DNA of 64,000 nucleotides from Artocarpus heterophyllus (lineage: Eukaryota > Streptophyta > Magnoliopsida > Rosales > Moraceae): NCBI GenBank assembly GCA_025403435.1, contig CM046327.1:11152218-11216217 (forward strand). Direction: 5' to 3'. The position numbers were made by a program, and so were the translations under genes. The notes below the pieces were generated by a model. That model saw only the letters and a list, made by a program, of their open reading frames with translations. It was not told where the DNA came from and ran no database searches. Shown here in pieces: positions 1-11,270 of this stretch (the stretch's first letter is position 1; the number at the start of each line of letters is the position of its first letter).

Positions 1-1479
1 AATACAGACTAATTTCCAAAACACAAATTAATTTCACAGAAAATAAAATAATCTCACAAAAAATTTTCAATGAACAAAACTCAGATTTGACTAGAGGAAG
101 AGACCCAAGATTGTGAGTCTTGGCATTTATAGCCATCGGTGTGTTGTGAGACCGACCATTTGACCCGTAGAGGGCACAAAGTTAGTGGTAGCACGTAAAG
201 GAGAGGGGTGGCAGGGTCGATGAGGAACTCGCAGAGGGGAAATCCATCACGCGGAGGTACAATGGAAGGGGGAAGAAGCTCTTGATGAGCGTTTAGGAGG
301 GGGAAGTCTGTCGGCGTTGAGGGTTTAGGGCTCGACGAGTGATCAACAAGGCAACAAAATCCATCAACAGTGATGGGGTAGTGTTCTTTGAGGGAAGGCT
401 GGGTGGCCAATAATAGCAGACGAGACTAGCAAGGGTAGGAGGCTGGGATAAAGATCGATGAAGGTGGGGGCTACTCTAAAAGAATTTAGGGCTCAACTTT
501 CAAATCTGATATGATTTTAGCGTTAGGAGGAGTTAAAGGATCAAGATCTAAAGTTAATGTTATGTATAGCTTATATTTAACTACATAAAAAATTATTTTT
601 AATGGAAAAAGAAAAGATAGGTGTAATCAAATGTGGTAGTTTCATCTTTGTTTTTATAGACACGATCATTTTGAACCATATATTGTCAAGCTAAAGATCC
701 ACATTTTGCACTCCACCGATGGAGATAAAAATCGCACTCTACCACAACTTTTTGCTAAACAAAAAGGCCCTAAAAGCTCCCTAAAAGCTATCTTTTCTTG
801 GAAGTATAATTTGTTATTGTTCTCATGAAAATACAAATATATATATGTATATATATATATATATATGTATGTATGCTTGGATACCTTTTTGTAAAAATAT
901 ATATATATATATATATTTGTATGTTTTTGAAATCTAAGGAACAATGAAACCTCAAAATAATGTCATCTCTTATAGTATTTAACAACAAAAGATGATAGGG
1001 ACTAACGGTGTTAACAAATTAAGAGTTTAGGGAGTTCAATATCTAAATTTTTAAAAGGGAGACAAACAATGCGATTTTCAAGGATATGAGTGTCTATGTT
1101 CTTAAAACTCCTAATTGCTAACATATTAAGAGTTAATATGTTAGCAATCTTGAGTCCTTGAATTCTTAGGTTTTGTTTGGCATCTTGCTCGAAACCAACA
1201 ATTAGTGTAAAGTTTTCAACAGTTATAGTAAAAAGTAAAAAGTTTTTACAATATAAAGCTCTCGTATGTTAAAGTTTTAAAACTAACATTTTTAATTTCA
1301 ACTATTCTCTGAAACACCTATTAAAATAAAGACTTTAATGCCAAGGTTAAAAAAAGTTCGAGGATATATGGGTGAAAATCCCTAAATTAATTTATTTTCG
1401 TTTAAAAAGAAGAGAATTTTATGCATTTTTAAGTCCATGATCCAACCAAACAAGCAGCCAAACTGCGAGTGGTCGTAGC
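1..1479. other. AT-rich intergenic DNA upstream of the PPR gene
   Basis: No gene is recognised here. A 109-codon open frame at 81-410 on the minus strand has no familiar domain and is probably chance. On the minus strand, GGCTATAAATGCC (122-134) looks like a TATA box with transcription running off the left edge, so a promoter or an LTR remnant facing left is possible but unproven. At about 1185-1345 a segment opening GTTTTGTTTGGCATC and closing in ATGCCAAGG resembles a decayed MITE; part of it (TATAGTAAAAAGTAAAAAG) recurs in diverged form near 4750. The PPR start codon has no clear TATA box close upstream. Confidence 0.5.
834..918. repeat. (AT)n microsatellite pair
   Basis: Two runs of alternating AT/TA, roughly 834-870 and 896-917, flank a short unique spacer. 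Their outer flanks (ATACAAATATATA and TATATATTTGTAT) are inverted copies, so the block can fold back on itself. Short open frames rich in Tyr and Ile here are by-products of the repeat. Confidence 0.85.
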
Positions 1480-3813
1480 ATGCAGGCTCTGAAAGCCGCG
1501 CGAGTATTCAAACTCTTTCCCTCCTTTCTTCGATTCACCACTCTCTCATCTCCCAACTATCTTAACGACAAACTCTCTCTCTTCCTCTCAACCCAAAACA
1601 CCACTCTCCAATCTCTCCTCCGATTGCACGCTCTCGCCATCACTTCCGGCAATTCAAACAACATCTTCATTGCGTCCAAGCTCATCTCTCTTTACGCCTC
1701 TCTTAACCGACCCACATGTTCGACCTCAGTATTCTACTTGATTCATCCCAAGGACACCTTTCTTTGGAACTCCGTAATCAAAGCACACTTCTCTAATGGC
1801 TATTTTCAGGAAGCCCTTTATTTCTTTCTCCGAATGCGAGCCTCGGGTTTTGTCCCCAACCAGTTCACTCTTCCCATGTTTGTTGGGTCTTGCGCTAATC
1901 TTCTGTTGCTAGATTGTGGGAAGAGCTTTCATGGGCTTGCTTTGAAACTCGGGCTTTTTTCGGGTGAATCTGTTGCTGGGTCTTCCTTTGTGTACATGTA
2001 CTGTAAGTGTGGCCAAACCAGTGATGCACATAACTTGTTTGATGAAATTACTGTGAGAGATGTAGTTGCTTGGACTGCTCTTGTTATCGGGTATGTCCAA
2101 AATGGCGAGAGTGAGAAGGGATTGGAGTGTCTTTATGAGATGCGTAGGATTGGGGGCGACAATGAGAGGCCGAATTTTAGAACATTGGAAGGCGGTTTTG
2201 AGGCTTGTGGGAATCTGGGTGCTTTGGTTGAAGGTAGGTGCTTGCACGGTTTAGGGGTGAAAACTGGAATTGCGTGTTCCGAAGAAGTTAAGTCTTCGAT
2301 TACATCAATGTATTCCAAGTGCGGCACGCCCATAGAAGCTTGGTTTTCCTTTTGCGAAGTGAGGAACAAAGATCTTCTGTCATGGATGTCAGTTATAGGT
2401 GCTTACTCTAGATTTGGGCTAATGAATGAATGTTTGAGTTTGTTTCAGGAGATGCAGGTTGGTGGAACATTTCCTGATGAAATTGTTATTAGTCGCATGC
2501 TTTGGGGTTTTGGTAATTCCACGTGTGTAAAAGTGGGAAAGGCCTTTCATGGATTGATCATAAGGCGGTATTATTTTTTCGGTGAGATAGTTCATAATGC
2601 ATTATTGTTCATGTATTGTAAATTTGGATTATTGAATATTGCAGAGAAGCTCTTTAGTAAAATGCAGCAATGGACTAAAGAGTCCTGCAACACTCTGATA
2701 TCTGGTTATAGAAAAATAGGACATTGTGCAAAGTCTGTAAATTTATTTAGGGGGATGCAACTTCTCGGCATTGAAGCTAATTCAGACTGCTTGGTCTCCG
2801 TGATTTCTTCATGTTGCCTATTGGGAGCAACACATCTTGGGAGGTCACTTCATTGCCATGTAATAAAGAGTTTTGTAGATGAAAATGTCTCGGTTTCCAA
2901 TTCACTCATAGACATGTATGGAAAGAGTGGTAAACTGACATTAGCATGGAGAATCTTTCACAGGACAAAAAGAGATGTTGTGACATGGAACACAATGATC
3001 TCGTGTTGTATTCACTGTGGACACTCTGAGGAGGCAATAGCCTTGTTTGATAAAATGATATCGGAAAACTTGAATCCGAATTCAGCAACGTTGGCGATGG
3101 TGCTTTCAGCATGTTCTCATCTTGCTTCTCTAGATATAGGAGTGAAGGTTCACCGTCACATCGAAGAAAGAGGCCTTGAGATCAATTTATCACTTGCGAC
3201 TGCATTGGTTGATATGTATGCAAAATGTGGGCAACTCAAGCAATCACGGGAGTTTTTCGACTCAATTACTGAGAAGGATGTTATTTCATGGAATGTCATG
3301 ATCTCCGGTTATGGAATGCATGGAGATGCAAAATCTGCAATAGAAATATTCCAAGAAATGGAAAATTCGAATGTAAATCCAGACGAATTGACCTTCCTTG
3401 CTCTTCTTTCAGCTTGTAATCATTCAGGGCTTGTTGAAGAAGGAAAGTATCTGTTTAAGAAAATGAAAGATTGCTCTCTGAAACCAAATTTGAAGCACTA
3501 TGCTTGCATTGTAGATCTTCTTGGTAGGTCAGGAAGTCTGCAAGACGCCGAATCTTTGGTTCTATCAATGCCCATCTCTCCTGACGGCGGAGTTTGGGGA
3601 TCTTTGTTAAGTGCCTGCATTAAACACAATGAAACTGATAGGGGAGTAAGAGTTGCCAAACATGCTATAGAATCTGATCCAGGAAATGATGGTTACTATA
3701 TAATGCTTTCAAACATGTATAGTTCTAGTGGAAGATGGGAAGAAGCTGAAAACGTAAGAAGGGTGATGAAGGAAAGGGGTGTAGATAAGGAAGCTGGTTG
3801 GAGTCTGGTGTGA
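1480..3813 (+). CDS. Pentatricopeptide repeat protein, PLS class with C-terminal E motif
   Basis: The 777-codon frame has no intron, as is usual for plant PPR genes. The N-terminus (MQALKAARVFKLFPSFLRF) is basic and lacks acidic residues, which fits an organellar, most likely mitochondrial, transit peptide. Units opening with D-x-x-x-W-N/T/M recur near residues 92, 194, 298, 499 and 600, with a related unit near 401. This spacing of about 101 residues matches P-L-S triplets. The C-terminus from about residue 705 (VWGSLLSAC onward, ending GWSLV) fits an E motif; no DYW deaminase domain follows. Proteins of this class bind organellar RNA in a sequence-specific way, and many act in C-to-U editing with a DYW partner. 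Length and layout recall Arabidopsis At4g39952, but that match is from memory. No stops or frameshifts are seen, so it looks functional. It is the only host gene recognised in the window. Confidence 0.93.
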   Translation: MQALKAARVFKLFPSFLRFTTLSSPNYLNDKLSLFLSTQNTTLQSLLRLHALAITSGNSNNIFIASKLISLYASLNRPTCSTSVFYLIHPKDTFLWNSVIKAHFSNGYFQEALYFFLRMRASGFVPNQFTLPMFVGSCANLLLLDCGKSFHGLALKLGLFSGESVAGSSFVYMYCKCGQTSDAHNLFDEITVRDVVAWTALVIGYVQNGESEKGLECLYEMRRIGGDNERPNFRTLEGGFEACGNLGALVEGRCLHGLGVKTGIACSEEVKSSITSMYSKCGTPIEAWFSFCEVRNKDLLSWMSVIGAYSRFGLMNECLSLFQEMQVGGTFPDEIVISRMLWGFGNSTCVKVGKAFHGLIIRRYYFFGEIVHNALLFMYCKFGLLNIAEKLFSKMQQWTKESCNTLISGYRKIGHCAKSVNLFRGMQLLGIEANSDCLVSVISSCCLLGATHLGRSLHCHVIKSFVDENVSVSNSLIDMYGKSGKLTLAWRIFHRTKRDVVTWNTMISCCIHCGHSEEAIALFDKMISENLNPNSATLAMVLSACSHLASLDIGVKVHRHIEERGLEINLSLATALVDMYAKCGQLKQSREFFDSITEKDVISWNVMISGYGMHGDAKSAIEIFQEMENSNVNPDELTFLALLSACNHSGLVEEGKYLFKKMKDCSLKPNLKHYACIVDLLGRSGSLQDAESLVLSMPISPDGGVWGSLLSACIKHNETDRGVRVAKHAIESDPGNDGYYIMLSNMYSSSGRWEEAENVRRVMKERGVDKEAGWSLV

Positions 3814-4975
3814 ATCTTTCTTGTTTGGAGAACTCTTTCACAACCTTGTCAAGTTTAAAACAGCGTTGGGGTCCATCTATTATTTTTGACACGAGGATAC
3901 TTCTCGGGGCAATTAGCAAGGACGTACATCTTTTTTCTTGATCAGCCAAAAATATAGATTAGTATATGGTTTTTATAATAGTACAGTTCATTAAGAAGCT
4001 GAAATCAGTAACAGCATTCTAGAGAGTTTAAAACTAGGATTAGAAAATCTCTATGGTCAGGGATTTTTTGGTGATGTCCCTGCTTTTCATTTTACCATTT
4101 GCGCTAGATCTCACAACTTTTTATACTAGTTGTACTTTGCAGTTTACATTTTCTTTGTCCCTGAAGAGTATACTTCTTTAGCTGAGAAACTTTGTGCCTA
4201 TTTAGGAGATTAGTTCCTTTTAAGTTCAAACTAAAACTACGGTTTAGTTTATTCACGGTTTAAGCTATAAATTATGGTTTAAACTCATATTTTTACCAAA
4301 CTAATTGAAACCAATATTTTGACTAACTTATCAAATACAAGTTCAAACTATAAATTTTGCTTTAAACTTAATTTTTTTTTTGTTATAATAATCAATTGGT
4401 TCTAACCACTCTTTCAAACAGACGCTTAACCGTAGAGATTATACAAACATGTTGATTTTGGCTTCTCCTAGTTTGGCGCACTTTTTTAGTCATTTATTCC
4501 TAATGATATGTATGTGTTTACAGTAGCCTTATGAAAATGTGCGGATTGTGGCATTTGAGAATGCAATTAGAACTATAAAATATAGTTGTAATTAATTTTT
4601 GTTACAGTTTTTTTCTCATAAAATTTATATAAAAAATTAATTGAAATTACAAAGTATAGTTCGAACTGCATTTGCAAATGCCCTTTGTTTGAGAACTCTG
4701 TTCCAACACAAAAAATTCAAATTGTTACAGTGTCGAGCTCTTATATGCTATAGTAAAAAAGCAAAAGTTTGTTACGGTACAAAGCTTTCACATTCTACAA
4801 TTTATAAGTTCCAATATCAAGTTCCAACAAGGTTTCTAATAGTGAGGCAATATTGGGCTTGTTTAATGGAAGGTATTGGCTTCTATGAGCATTCTTGAAA
4901 TGGTAATGTTATACTTTGAAATGCAACATGGTAAGGCTCAATGGGAAGCACCAAATTAAACCTTACTTAAAGTGT
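3814..4975. other. Intergenic DNA downstream of the PPR gene
   Basis: AT-rich sequence with no gene. It contains a fold-back repeat (listed separately) and, at about 4686-4850, a segment with GCTATAGTAAAAAAGCAAAAG and ACAAAGCTTTCACATTCTACA that resembles part of 1200-1290. The two are probably members of one small non-autonomous transposon family. The PPR transcript should end in the first few hundred bases, but no polyadenylation signal stands out. Confidence 0.5.
4550..4682. repeat. Fold-back (MITE-like) element, about 133 bp
   Basis: The left arm 4550-4577 (GGCATTTGAGAATGCA...) and the reverse complement of the right arm near 4655-4682 (GGCATTTGCAAATGCA...) agree at about 24 of 28 bases and both end in AACTATA. 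The loop is AT-rich and non-coding. No convincing target duplication flanks it, so the superfamily is unknown (hAT is one option), and it could be an accidental inverted repeat. Confidence 0.5.
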
Positions 4976-6409
4976 TGTTGTTGTAATCAAGCATAGTGAG
5001 AAGTAAGGATCATTTCTAAGAGGATTGGTTTTAATTGATTAGTTATTGACTCTAAAAGATCTAAGACAGACTAACACAAAACAAAATTTGGGGATTTTTG
5101 AATTTAATTAACTAAATTAACGAAAAGAAAAGAAAAAAATAAATTTAAAACAATAATAATAAAACTTGTCAAAGGATCATTTGTCATAACTAAACAATAA
5201 CCATACAGTTAATTTTAGAATTATTTCCAATTATCGGTTGAAACTACCAACCGAAAAATAACAACAAGCTCTATTATCCTAATCTTTCCTTATTATATAG
5301 ATTTAATAAGACACGCTCTCTATTAAATCCTTTTCCATTAAACAAACTAGAACAAGCTCTCTAAATTTAATCTAACGCAAGCATTAAGTTAAAAAAGATA
5401 GGTCTATAAAAGCAACAATTATTGAAGCTCAGATCATTTAACTTAGGTTACATTCTACATCACAATTAACGAAAACCTCCGCAATCATACTTCACAATTT
5501 GCTGCTAATGAGCTAATGATCAGAATAACAAGTCAATTACGGATCAAACATTCCAATCTAGCAATAGATTAAACTCAAATTCTATTTAGTTGAGCACCCC
5601 AAACAAAGCAAAGCAAGAAAATAACCATGAACAATGGAAATAAAGGAACATAAACAATCTCAATTGCAAAATTGAAAAACAATTCTATAAATTAATTATA
5701 TAATTATGCCTAGGGTTTTGAAATCTCCCTCGACCAAAAACTAAACTAAAAACAAAAAAAAAAAGAAATAAAATTTGATGAAAAGGAAAGAGAATGAAAG
5801 AAAGAACTAGGACGGTTTTCAAGAATCTCTATGCAAATGATTCTCTTTAAAGCCACCACTTGATTCTCTTTCTTTCTCTTCTTCTTTTTCATCTTCTAAT
5901 ATGGCTGAAAAATTTTATGTAGAAGTGTTCAAAAAGACCTAGGAATGAGCTATTTATAAGCATCCAAGAGATGGTCCAATTAGGGAATTTTCGAGGCCCA
6001 AAATAAGTTTTCCTGATACCCAAGTCGTGACTTAGACTAATTCCTAGCGCTCCGAAAATTTCACACAATGAACTCCACTCTAGCGCCTAGGTGCCCAATT
6101 CCCAGTGCCTAGGCGCCCGTCTACTGATACAGGTAGTGCCTAGACACCACTATTCTAGCATCTAGGTGCTCTTACCTCAAGTTTTGGCTTTAAAATTCTT
6201 TGCAGTGGTGCCTTGGAGCCCTTTTTTACAACCTCGGCGCCTGGTATTCCTCCTAATGCATCATTTTAAGCTCCAAATCATTTCTAAACCTTCAGAACAC
6301 CTACAAAATATAAAAACATAAATAAAACACAAAAATATTTAAGAATAAAGCAAAGAAACATGGAAAATTTTGATAAAAAATTATATCAAATAAAACATTT
6401 ACCACAACA
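4976..6409. mobile_element. Probable solo LTR, Athila/Tat-like
   Basis: The segment opens TGTTG and closes CAACA. Near its left end is AAGTAAGGATCATTTCTAAGAGG, a variant of the 'cgtatCCACaaGG' block at the same place in the Athila-like LTRs of this window. The middle is AT-rich with pyrimidine runs, followed by a GC-rich stretch (about 6050-6260) holding repeated GCGCCTAGG/CCTAGGCGC words, again like the other LTRs. No internal domain or second LTR copy is nearby, so a solo LTR left by LTR-LTR recombination fits best. The flanks read AGTGT and GTGTC, a target duplication only if the border shifts by one base. Confidence 0.5.
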
Positions 6410-8419
6410 GTGTCAAAAAAAATTTATTTTCAAAAGAAATATAAATCGCAACATAGCCAATTCCGTTTGTGGCGTTACAAACTAAATGCATGTGATCATG
6501 ATTCACAATGTTTTCGAAAATCATTTTGCACGAGGAAATTGCAACATAGCCATTTCGATTTAGCCTGGAGGGTAATAGCAGGGTATCGTACTAGGTATTC
6601 ATAATGTCTAAAATATTTTGAATAAATTTTCCTCGAGGAAAAAAATACTTCCTTTAAACAAATCTTGTCCAAGTAAGAATACTTTTGCCTTTTTTCTTTT
6701 CTTGTTTTATCCTATCTATATAAGGGATGAATTCCTTTAAACAAATGTTGTCTAAGTAAGAGTACTTTTGTCTTTTTTTTCTTTCTTGTTTTTATCCCAA
6801 GATTTGTTTATAGTTTTAAAATAGAGTTATAAATTGCAAAACAAATTAAAATTAGAAGATATATCAATGTAATTACTCCTAAATAATTAGATATATGTAT
6901 ATCTTTTTCATTAGTAGTACTTGTAACCTGGTTTTTAAAATGTAATGCAAAACATACATTTCATGGTATGCAGGGACCTTCGAACATCACCTTTGTATCT
7001 GGAAGTTCTTTGGTTGTCTGGCAGTTTTGTTAGTTTTCTAATTGATCTGTTCATTCTAGCATACCAAATGATGAGAACAAGTTGATTTTTTTTTTTTTTT
7101 TTTGAGGGAAGAAGAAGAAGATTTATGCAATTTCTTCTTTTGGTATTTTATACTTGTACGTGCTTCGAATATCAAGCTCCAAGAGCGTATTAATGGATTA
7201 TGGACCTTCACCGTAATCTATGAAATCTAGATCCGTTTAGTATTGTTTTGGGAAGTTTTGTAAATGTTTTTGTACGTTTTTAAAGGCAAAAATTTCAGAA
7301 ACATTCTTAACACAATTCTCTAATAATTTTCATTTTCTAAAACAAAATTATTTTCACCTATTTTGAAGACAGTACCATATGGACCCTTAGTCTCTAGGAT
7401 CAGCTTTTGGAGATTACAACTTGTTTGCTTTAGCATTTTTTTTTTCCCTTGAAACGGTTTCAATATTAACTCCAAAGTAGAAAAACAATTTAGGGTTAAA
7501 TTTATCAAAGGTTCTTGAACTTTTTTCTCTTTCTAAAATTAGTCTCTGCTACCAAAATTGTTCTAACTTAATTCTTTAACTTTTCTTATGTCCTGAATTT
7601 CGTTCCCTTAGTTACGTAAAATATTAAATTATTGGATAAAAAAAAGTTAAAATAATGATAGTTAGGTTAAAAACACACTAGTAAATGTTATTTCCCAATG
7701 TCCACCATTTCTTGCAAAATGGGACACTAAGAGTCCATTTCTCTTCGTGTAAAGATTCATAAATCTAAATTCATTGGTATTAAACAATATTTAAATGAAC
7801 TTGTCCAAGTCAAGTTTTCCTCTAGAACAAAAAAAGGCTATAAAAGAACTTGTCTATAATCATGTCTTTCTACAAAAAGAAAAAAGAAATAAAAAACTCA
7901 ATAAAGCTTAAGCACAACACAAATTTAGGATGAAAAAATTCTACAACTCAAAACTTTCTATGATGCACCCTATATCATAAAGCATATATGATTCTACTAC
8001 TTATTTAACAAAATAAAATTACCATTTACCTATGATTGATTTTACTTTAGAAATTATTTTTGGTCTTTACAGTTCCTTAATTTAAAGCTAGGGCGTTGTT
8101 ATACTTTTTTTTTTTTTCCCATTTTTTCCCTTCCTTTCGATAAAAGGGTTAAACGTGAAACTATACAAAAAAGTCTCTCTCTAACAAAATATAATAGGCT
8201 ACAAAATTATAACTATTTTGGCGGTATTAATCTATATATACATTTATATACATACATATATATATTTGTATATATGAACAGAACGTTACACCAAAGTATT
8301 AAATTGAAAAAAAATGTTAAAAGTGAATTCATGAAAACCCCTTGTTGTTGACATGCTACATGCTGCAAATGGTATTTTGTTGTGAAATTCGCGGGTCTAT
8401 AAATTAGTAGTTTCCATGT
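6410..8419. other. AT-rich intergenic DNA
   Basis: No gene recognised. Long homopolymer runs (for example T runs near 7087 and 8107) and an AT-rich stretch near 8230-8275. One imperfect tandem duplication is listed separately. The last five bases (8415-8419, CATGT) are the target duplication of the Copia element that follows. Confidence 0.6.
6649..6797. repeat. Two-copy tandem duplication, period 83 bp
   Basis: TTCCTTTAAACAAATCTTGT at 6649 and TTCCTTTAAACAAATGTTGT at 6732 begin two copies that stay similar for about 65 bases (AAGTAAGARTACTTTTG, then a pyrimidine run and CTTGTTTT). The remaining bases of each 83-bp period differ. It is non-coding. Confidence 0.75.
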
Positions 8420-8984
8420 CGTTACATGGCATTATAATTAGCCACATGGCAATTAAAATGGCCACGATTTTTCTGGTTGATGGTAAAGCAACCAATCAGA
8501 ATTCAGAAGATGTAAAGGTCACTTGACCTTTACTTTCTCATGTAATGAAAGGCCATTGGCTGGCCTTTTGGGCCTTTTCCATAGCCGTATAATATGGCTA
8601 TAGATAGCCAAGTCCTCCTGGCATTTGGGAGCAGGCCAATCGAAGGAATCAAAGCAAAATCCCAGTGGTCGAACTCGAGAGTTCTTAATTCAAATTTGAG
8701 TGTACTCTTTGTATTCGAGTGCAAAGAGTAGAAAATTTGAACATATGGGGATTTTAGGTAAGAGTGTTCTTTGTATAATTGGGCTTTGGATTGTGAGCTC
8801 TATTTACCAATGACATTGTAATAAGCTTTTTTTATACTGTGAAAATTTTCTCATTGCTTTCTGACAATGGACGTAGGTCTATAGCCAAATTATTATAAAT
8901 TTATGGTGTCTTTTTTTGAGCCTGCTTCAATCATTTTATTTTATTGTCCATTTATTTTATCTATATTGGTAATCCTTGCCAACA
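8420..8984 (+). repeat. Copia 5' LTR (565 bp)
   Basis: It aligns with 51067-51608 through GGTAAAGCAACC, AAAGGTCACTTGAC, CCATTGGCTGGCCTTTTGGG and AATTGGGCTTTGG. The expected opening TG reads CG here, while the 3' copy keeps TG. It ends AACA at 8984, next to the primer binding site. A candidate promoter element is GCTATAGATAGCC near 8596. Confidence 0.9.
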
Positions 8985-8986
8985 AA

Positions 8987-9000
8987 CTGATATGAGAGCT
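8987..9000 (+). promoter_or_regulatory. Copia primer binding site (initiator Met tRNA)
   Basis: CTGATATGAGAGCT starts two bases after the LTR. It is a decayed form of TGGTATCAGAGC, the complement of the 3' end of plant initiator Met tRNA that primes reverse transcription in this lineage. Confidence 0.75.
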
Positions 9001-9740
9001 ATGGCTACGGCAAAATTTGATGTAGAGAAATTTAATGGGGAAAATGAATTTAGTCTGCGGTGAGTAAAGATGCAGGCTCTACTGGTACACCACGGTTTGG
9101 CAAAAAGCTTCAAAGGTAGAGATGTTTTGTCGAAGTCTCTATCAGACAAAGAAGCAGATGAGATTATGGAAAAAGCACACAATGCCATCTTGTTGTGCTT
9201 GGGAGATGCAAGACGTCTTTGGAGAGGATTCAACAACAAAGCTATGGTTGAAGTTGGAAAGCCTGCACATGACGAAATCACTCACTAACTGGTTATATTT
9301 GAAGAAGAAATTATACACACTTCAAATGCATGAAGGAAGGCACATAAAAGAACACTTGAATGATTTTAACAAAATCATCTATGACTTAAAAAATATTGAT
9401 GTTGAAATTGATGATGAAGACCAAGCTATCATTTTGTTATTTACTTTACCAAATTCTTTATGAGCATTTCATTGATACACTGATCTATGGTCGAGATACT
9501 CTTACTATGGAGGAGGCTACAGTGGCCTTGAATTCTAAGGGGTTCAAAAGAAGAGTGTCCGAAAATAGAAATTAGGGCTCTGGTGAGACTTTGGGGGCAA
9601 AAGAAAGAACAGAAAAATAGATTTTAGATCAAAATCTAGGTCTAGTTAAAAAAAAAAAGTATTTTCTTTGTCACAAAAAAGGACATTTTAAAAGGGATTG
9701 TCTAAAGCACAAAGGGAAAGGAAAAGAAAAGTTTTTCTGA
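9001..9740 (+). pseudogene. Copia gag remnant
   Basis: It opens ATG-GCT-ACG and reads MATAKFDVEKFNGENEF, the hallmark N-terminus of Tnt1-like Gag. The frame meets a stop where the conserved Trp (S-L-W-R type) should be, at about 9061. It continues as MQALLVHHGLAKSF, shifts frame near 9280, and continues as TNWLYLKKKLYTLQMHEG. The zinc knuckle at about 9656-9702 reads KYFLCHKKGHFKRDC: the first Cys of C-x2-C-x4-H-x4-C has become Tyr. Gag would form the virus-like particle and bind RNA; this copy cannot. Confidence 0.9.
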
Positions 9741-10157
9741 TTCTAGAGATGCGATTATAGCAGATGGCTATGACAGTGCTGATGTTCTTTCAGTTTTTGT
9801 TAACAACTCGGGTGATAAATGGATTCTTGAATCAAGGTGCTCATATCACGTATGTCAAGATTGGTTCACTTCTTATTAATCCATGGATGGGGGTAAGGTC
9901 CTGGAAATAACATGGCATGTAAGGGATAATAAGAATCAAAATGTTCAACGGAATTATGAGAACATTGACCCATGTAAGACATGTTCCAAAATTGAGAAAG
10001 AACTTGATTTCCTTAAGTACACTCAACTCCATAGGTTGTCGCTTTAGAGCTGAAGGTGGAGTAATGCAGGTCTCGAAAAGGGCGTTTGTTGTGATAAAAG
10101 GTAAAAAAAAAAAACAACGACCTTTACACATTATAGGGAAGCATGGTCACAAGTGTT
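9741..10157 (+). pseudogene. Copia protease remnant, cut by the Athila-like insertion
   Basis: After the zinc knuckle the frame reads DKWILESRCSYHVCQDWF at about 9812-9865. The family pattern is W-I-L-D-S-G-C-S-x-H, so the catalytic D-S-G triplet has become E-S-R and the protease is dead. The following part (RTLTHVRHVPKLRKNLISLS, about 9955-10015) is the conserved region between protease and integrase. The frame stops where the next element starts at 10158. The last five bases (GTGTT) are the target duplication and recur at 40976. Confidence 0.88.
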
Positions 10158-11270
10158 TGATTCATGCCTAAACACGTCAAAACTAAAGAGGTCGATATAG
10201 CTCGAATTAGGCGGTTGTATCCACAAGAAGGTGAAAAATAAATAAGAAAAGGCAAGCAAATAAAAAGAACAAAGGTAATATACAATAAAATAAACAGGCA
10301 TAAAAGTGATTTTTTATTTTGTTTGAGAATCAACGCAAGAGAAAATTTTTAAGGAAAATATTATAACAAAAACGTTAAGACGTCGAAAATTCCCTCTATG
10401 CTTTGTTCTTATGTTGGATTTTAATTTCTTTGTATAACTCAATTGATAGTTTCATATCCCAAAGAATCAATCGGAAATATACTTTAAAGAACATGTAAAT
10501 GAAAATGTACCCGAGTAAATAAAATTTCTTGCGTTAAAATGTAACAAAATTATCTTATAAAAATCTAAAAACGACAATGTATCAAAATTGACAATATCGC
10601 TGTAAAAGACTACTTATAAAATAATGCTATCAATATATTATATCATGCAAAATTACATAAAAAGAGCTAATTGATATAAAAGTGGACAACAAAATATATT
10701 GAAAGAGATAGAAAGATGATGAAGAAAAATTAGTAATTCAAATACTTAAAAAATGAAAAGCATTTTGAGAATTGAAATCCAACATAATCACTTACTCATA
10801 TAGCTTCATCTCTAGTCTCACCAATGAATAATTAGCCTTGCATACTCAACCTTCTCACAAATCTCTCAAAGAAAAATATGATAAGAAAAGAGACAAAGTA
10901 ATGGAATTATTATCAACTTTTGGCTAAAAATTCAATTAATCCTTGGATAAAGCTCCATTTTTATAGTATTTTTGGGAACTTTTCAAAGGCATCAGGTACA
11001 AAAATAATGAATAAAAATAAAGAGAAAAACGCTTTCCTAATTAAATTGAAATTTACACAAGAATAAATAGGAGAATTAAAGCTGATTGAATGGAAAGCAA
11101 CGGGCAAAAATGCGGCAGAAAATGAGGAGCCAAATCGGTTTGAACACATGGCATGCGCGGATAGGAGGAGGAAGAATAACGCTGATGCTCGCCAACAACG
11201 AGTGGGGTCCGCGTGAAGCAACTGGTGGTAGATATATGACGCGTGGTTGGAGGGAACTCACGTAGGGAGG
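10158..11270 (-). repeat. Athila-like 3' LTR, left part
   Basis: It begins TGATTCATGC and carries GGTTGTATCCACAAGAAGG; the sister LTR has GGTCGTATCCACAAGGAGG at about 39550. Similarity continues through GAAAGAGATAGAAAGATGATGA and GGAGAATTAAAGCTGATTG. The stretch from about 11110 to 11255 is missing from the sister LTR. The LTR is cut at 11270, where the chromodomain element inserted. Confidence 0.88.

Noticed and set aside
81..410. 109-codon minus-strand frame near the left edge
   Set aside because: No recognisable domain and no coding bias I can see; part of a possible promoter or LTR remnant.
666..988. Two Tyr/Ile-rich frames over the (AT)n tract
   Set aside because: Product of the microsatellite, not a gene.
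1909..2369. Alternative frames inside the PPR gene
   Set aside because: They overlap the conserved PPR frame and carry no motif.
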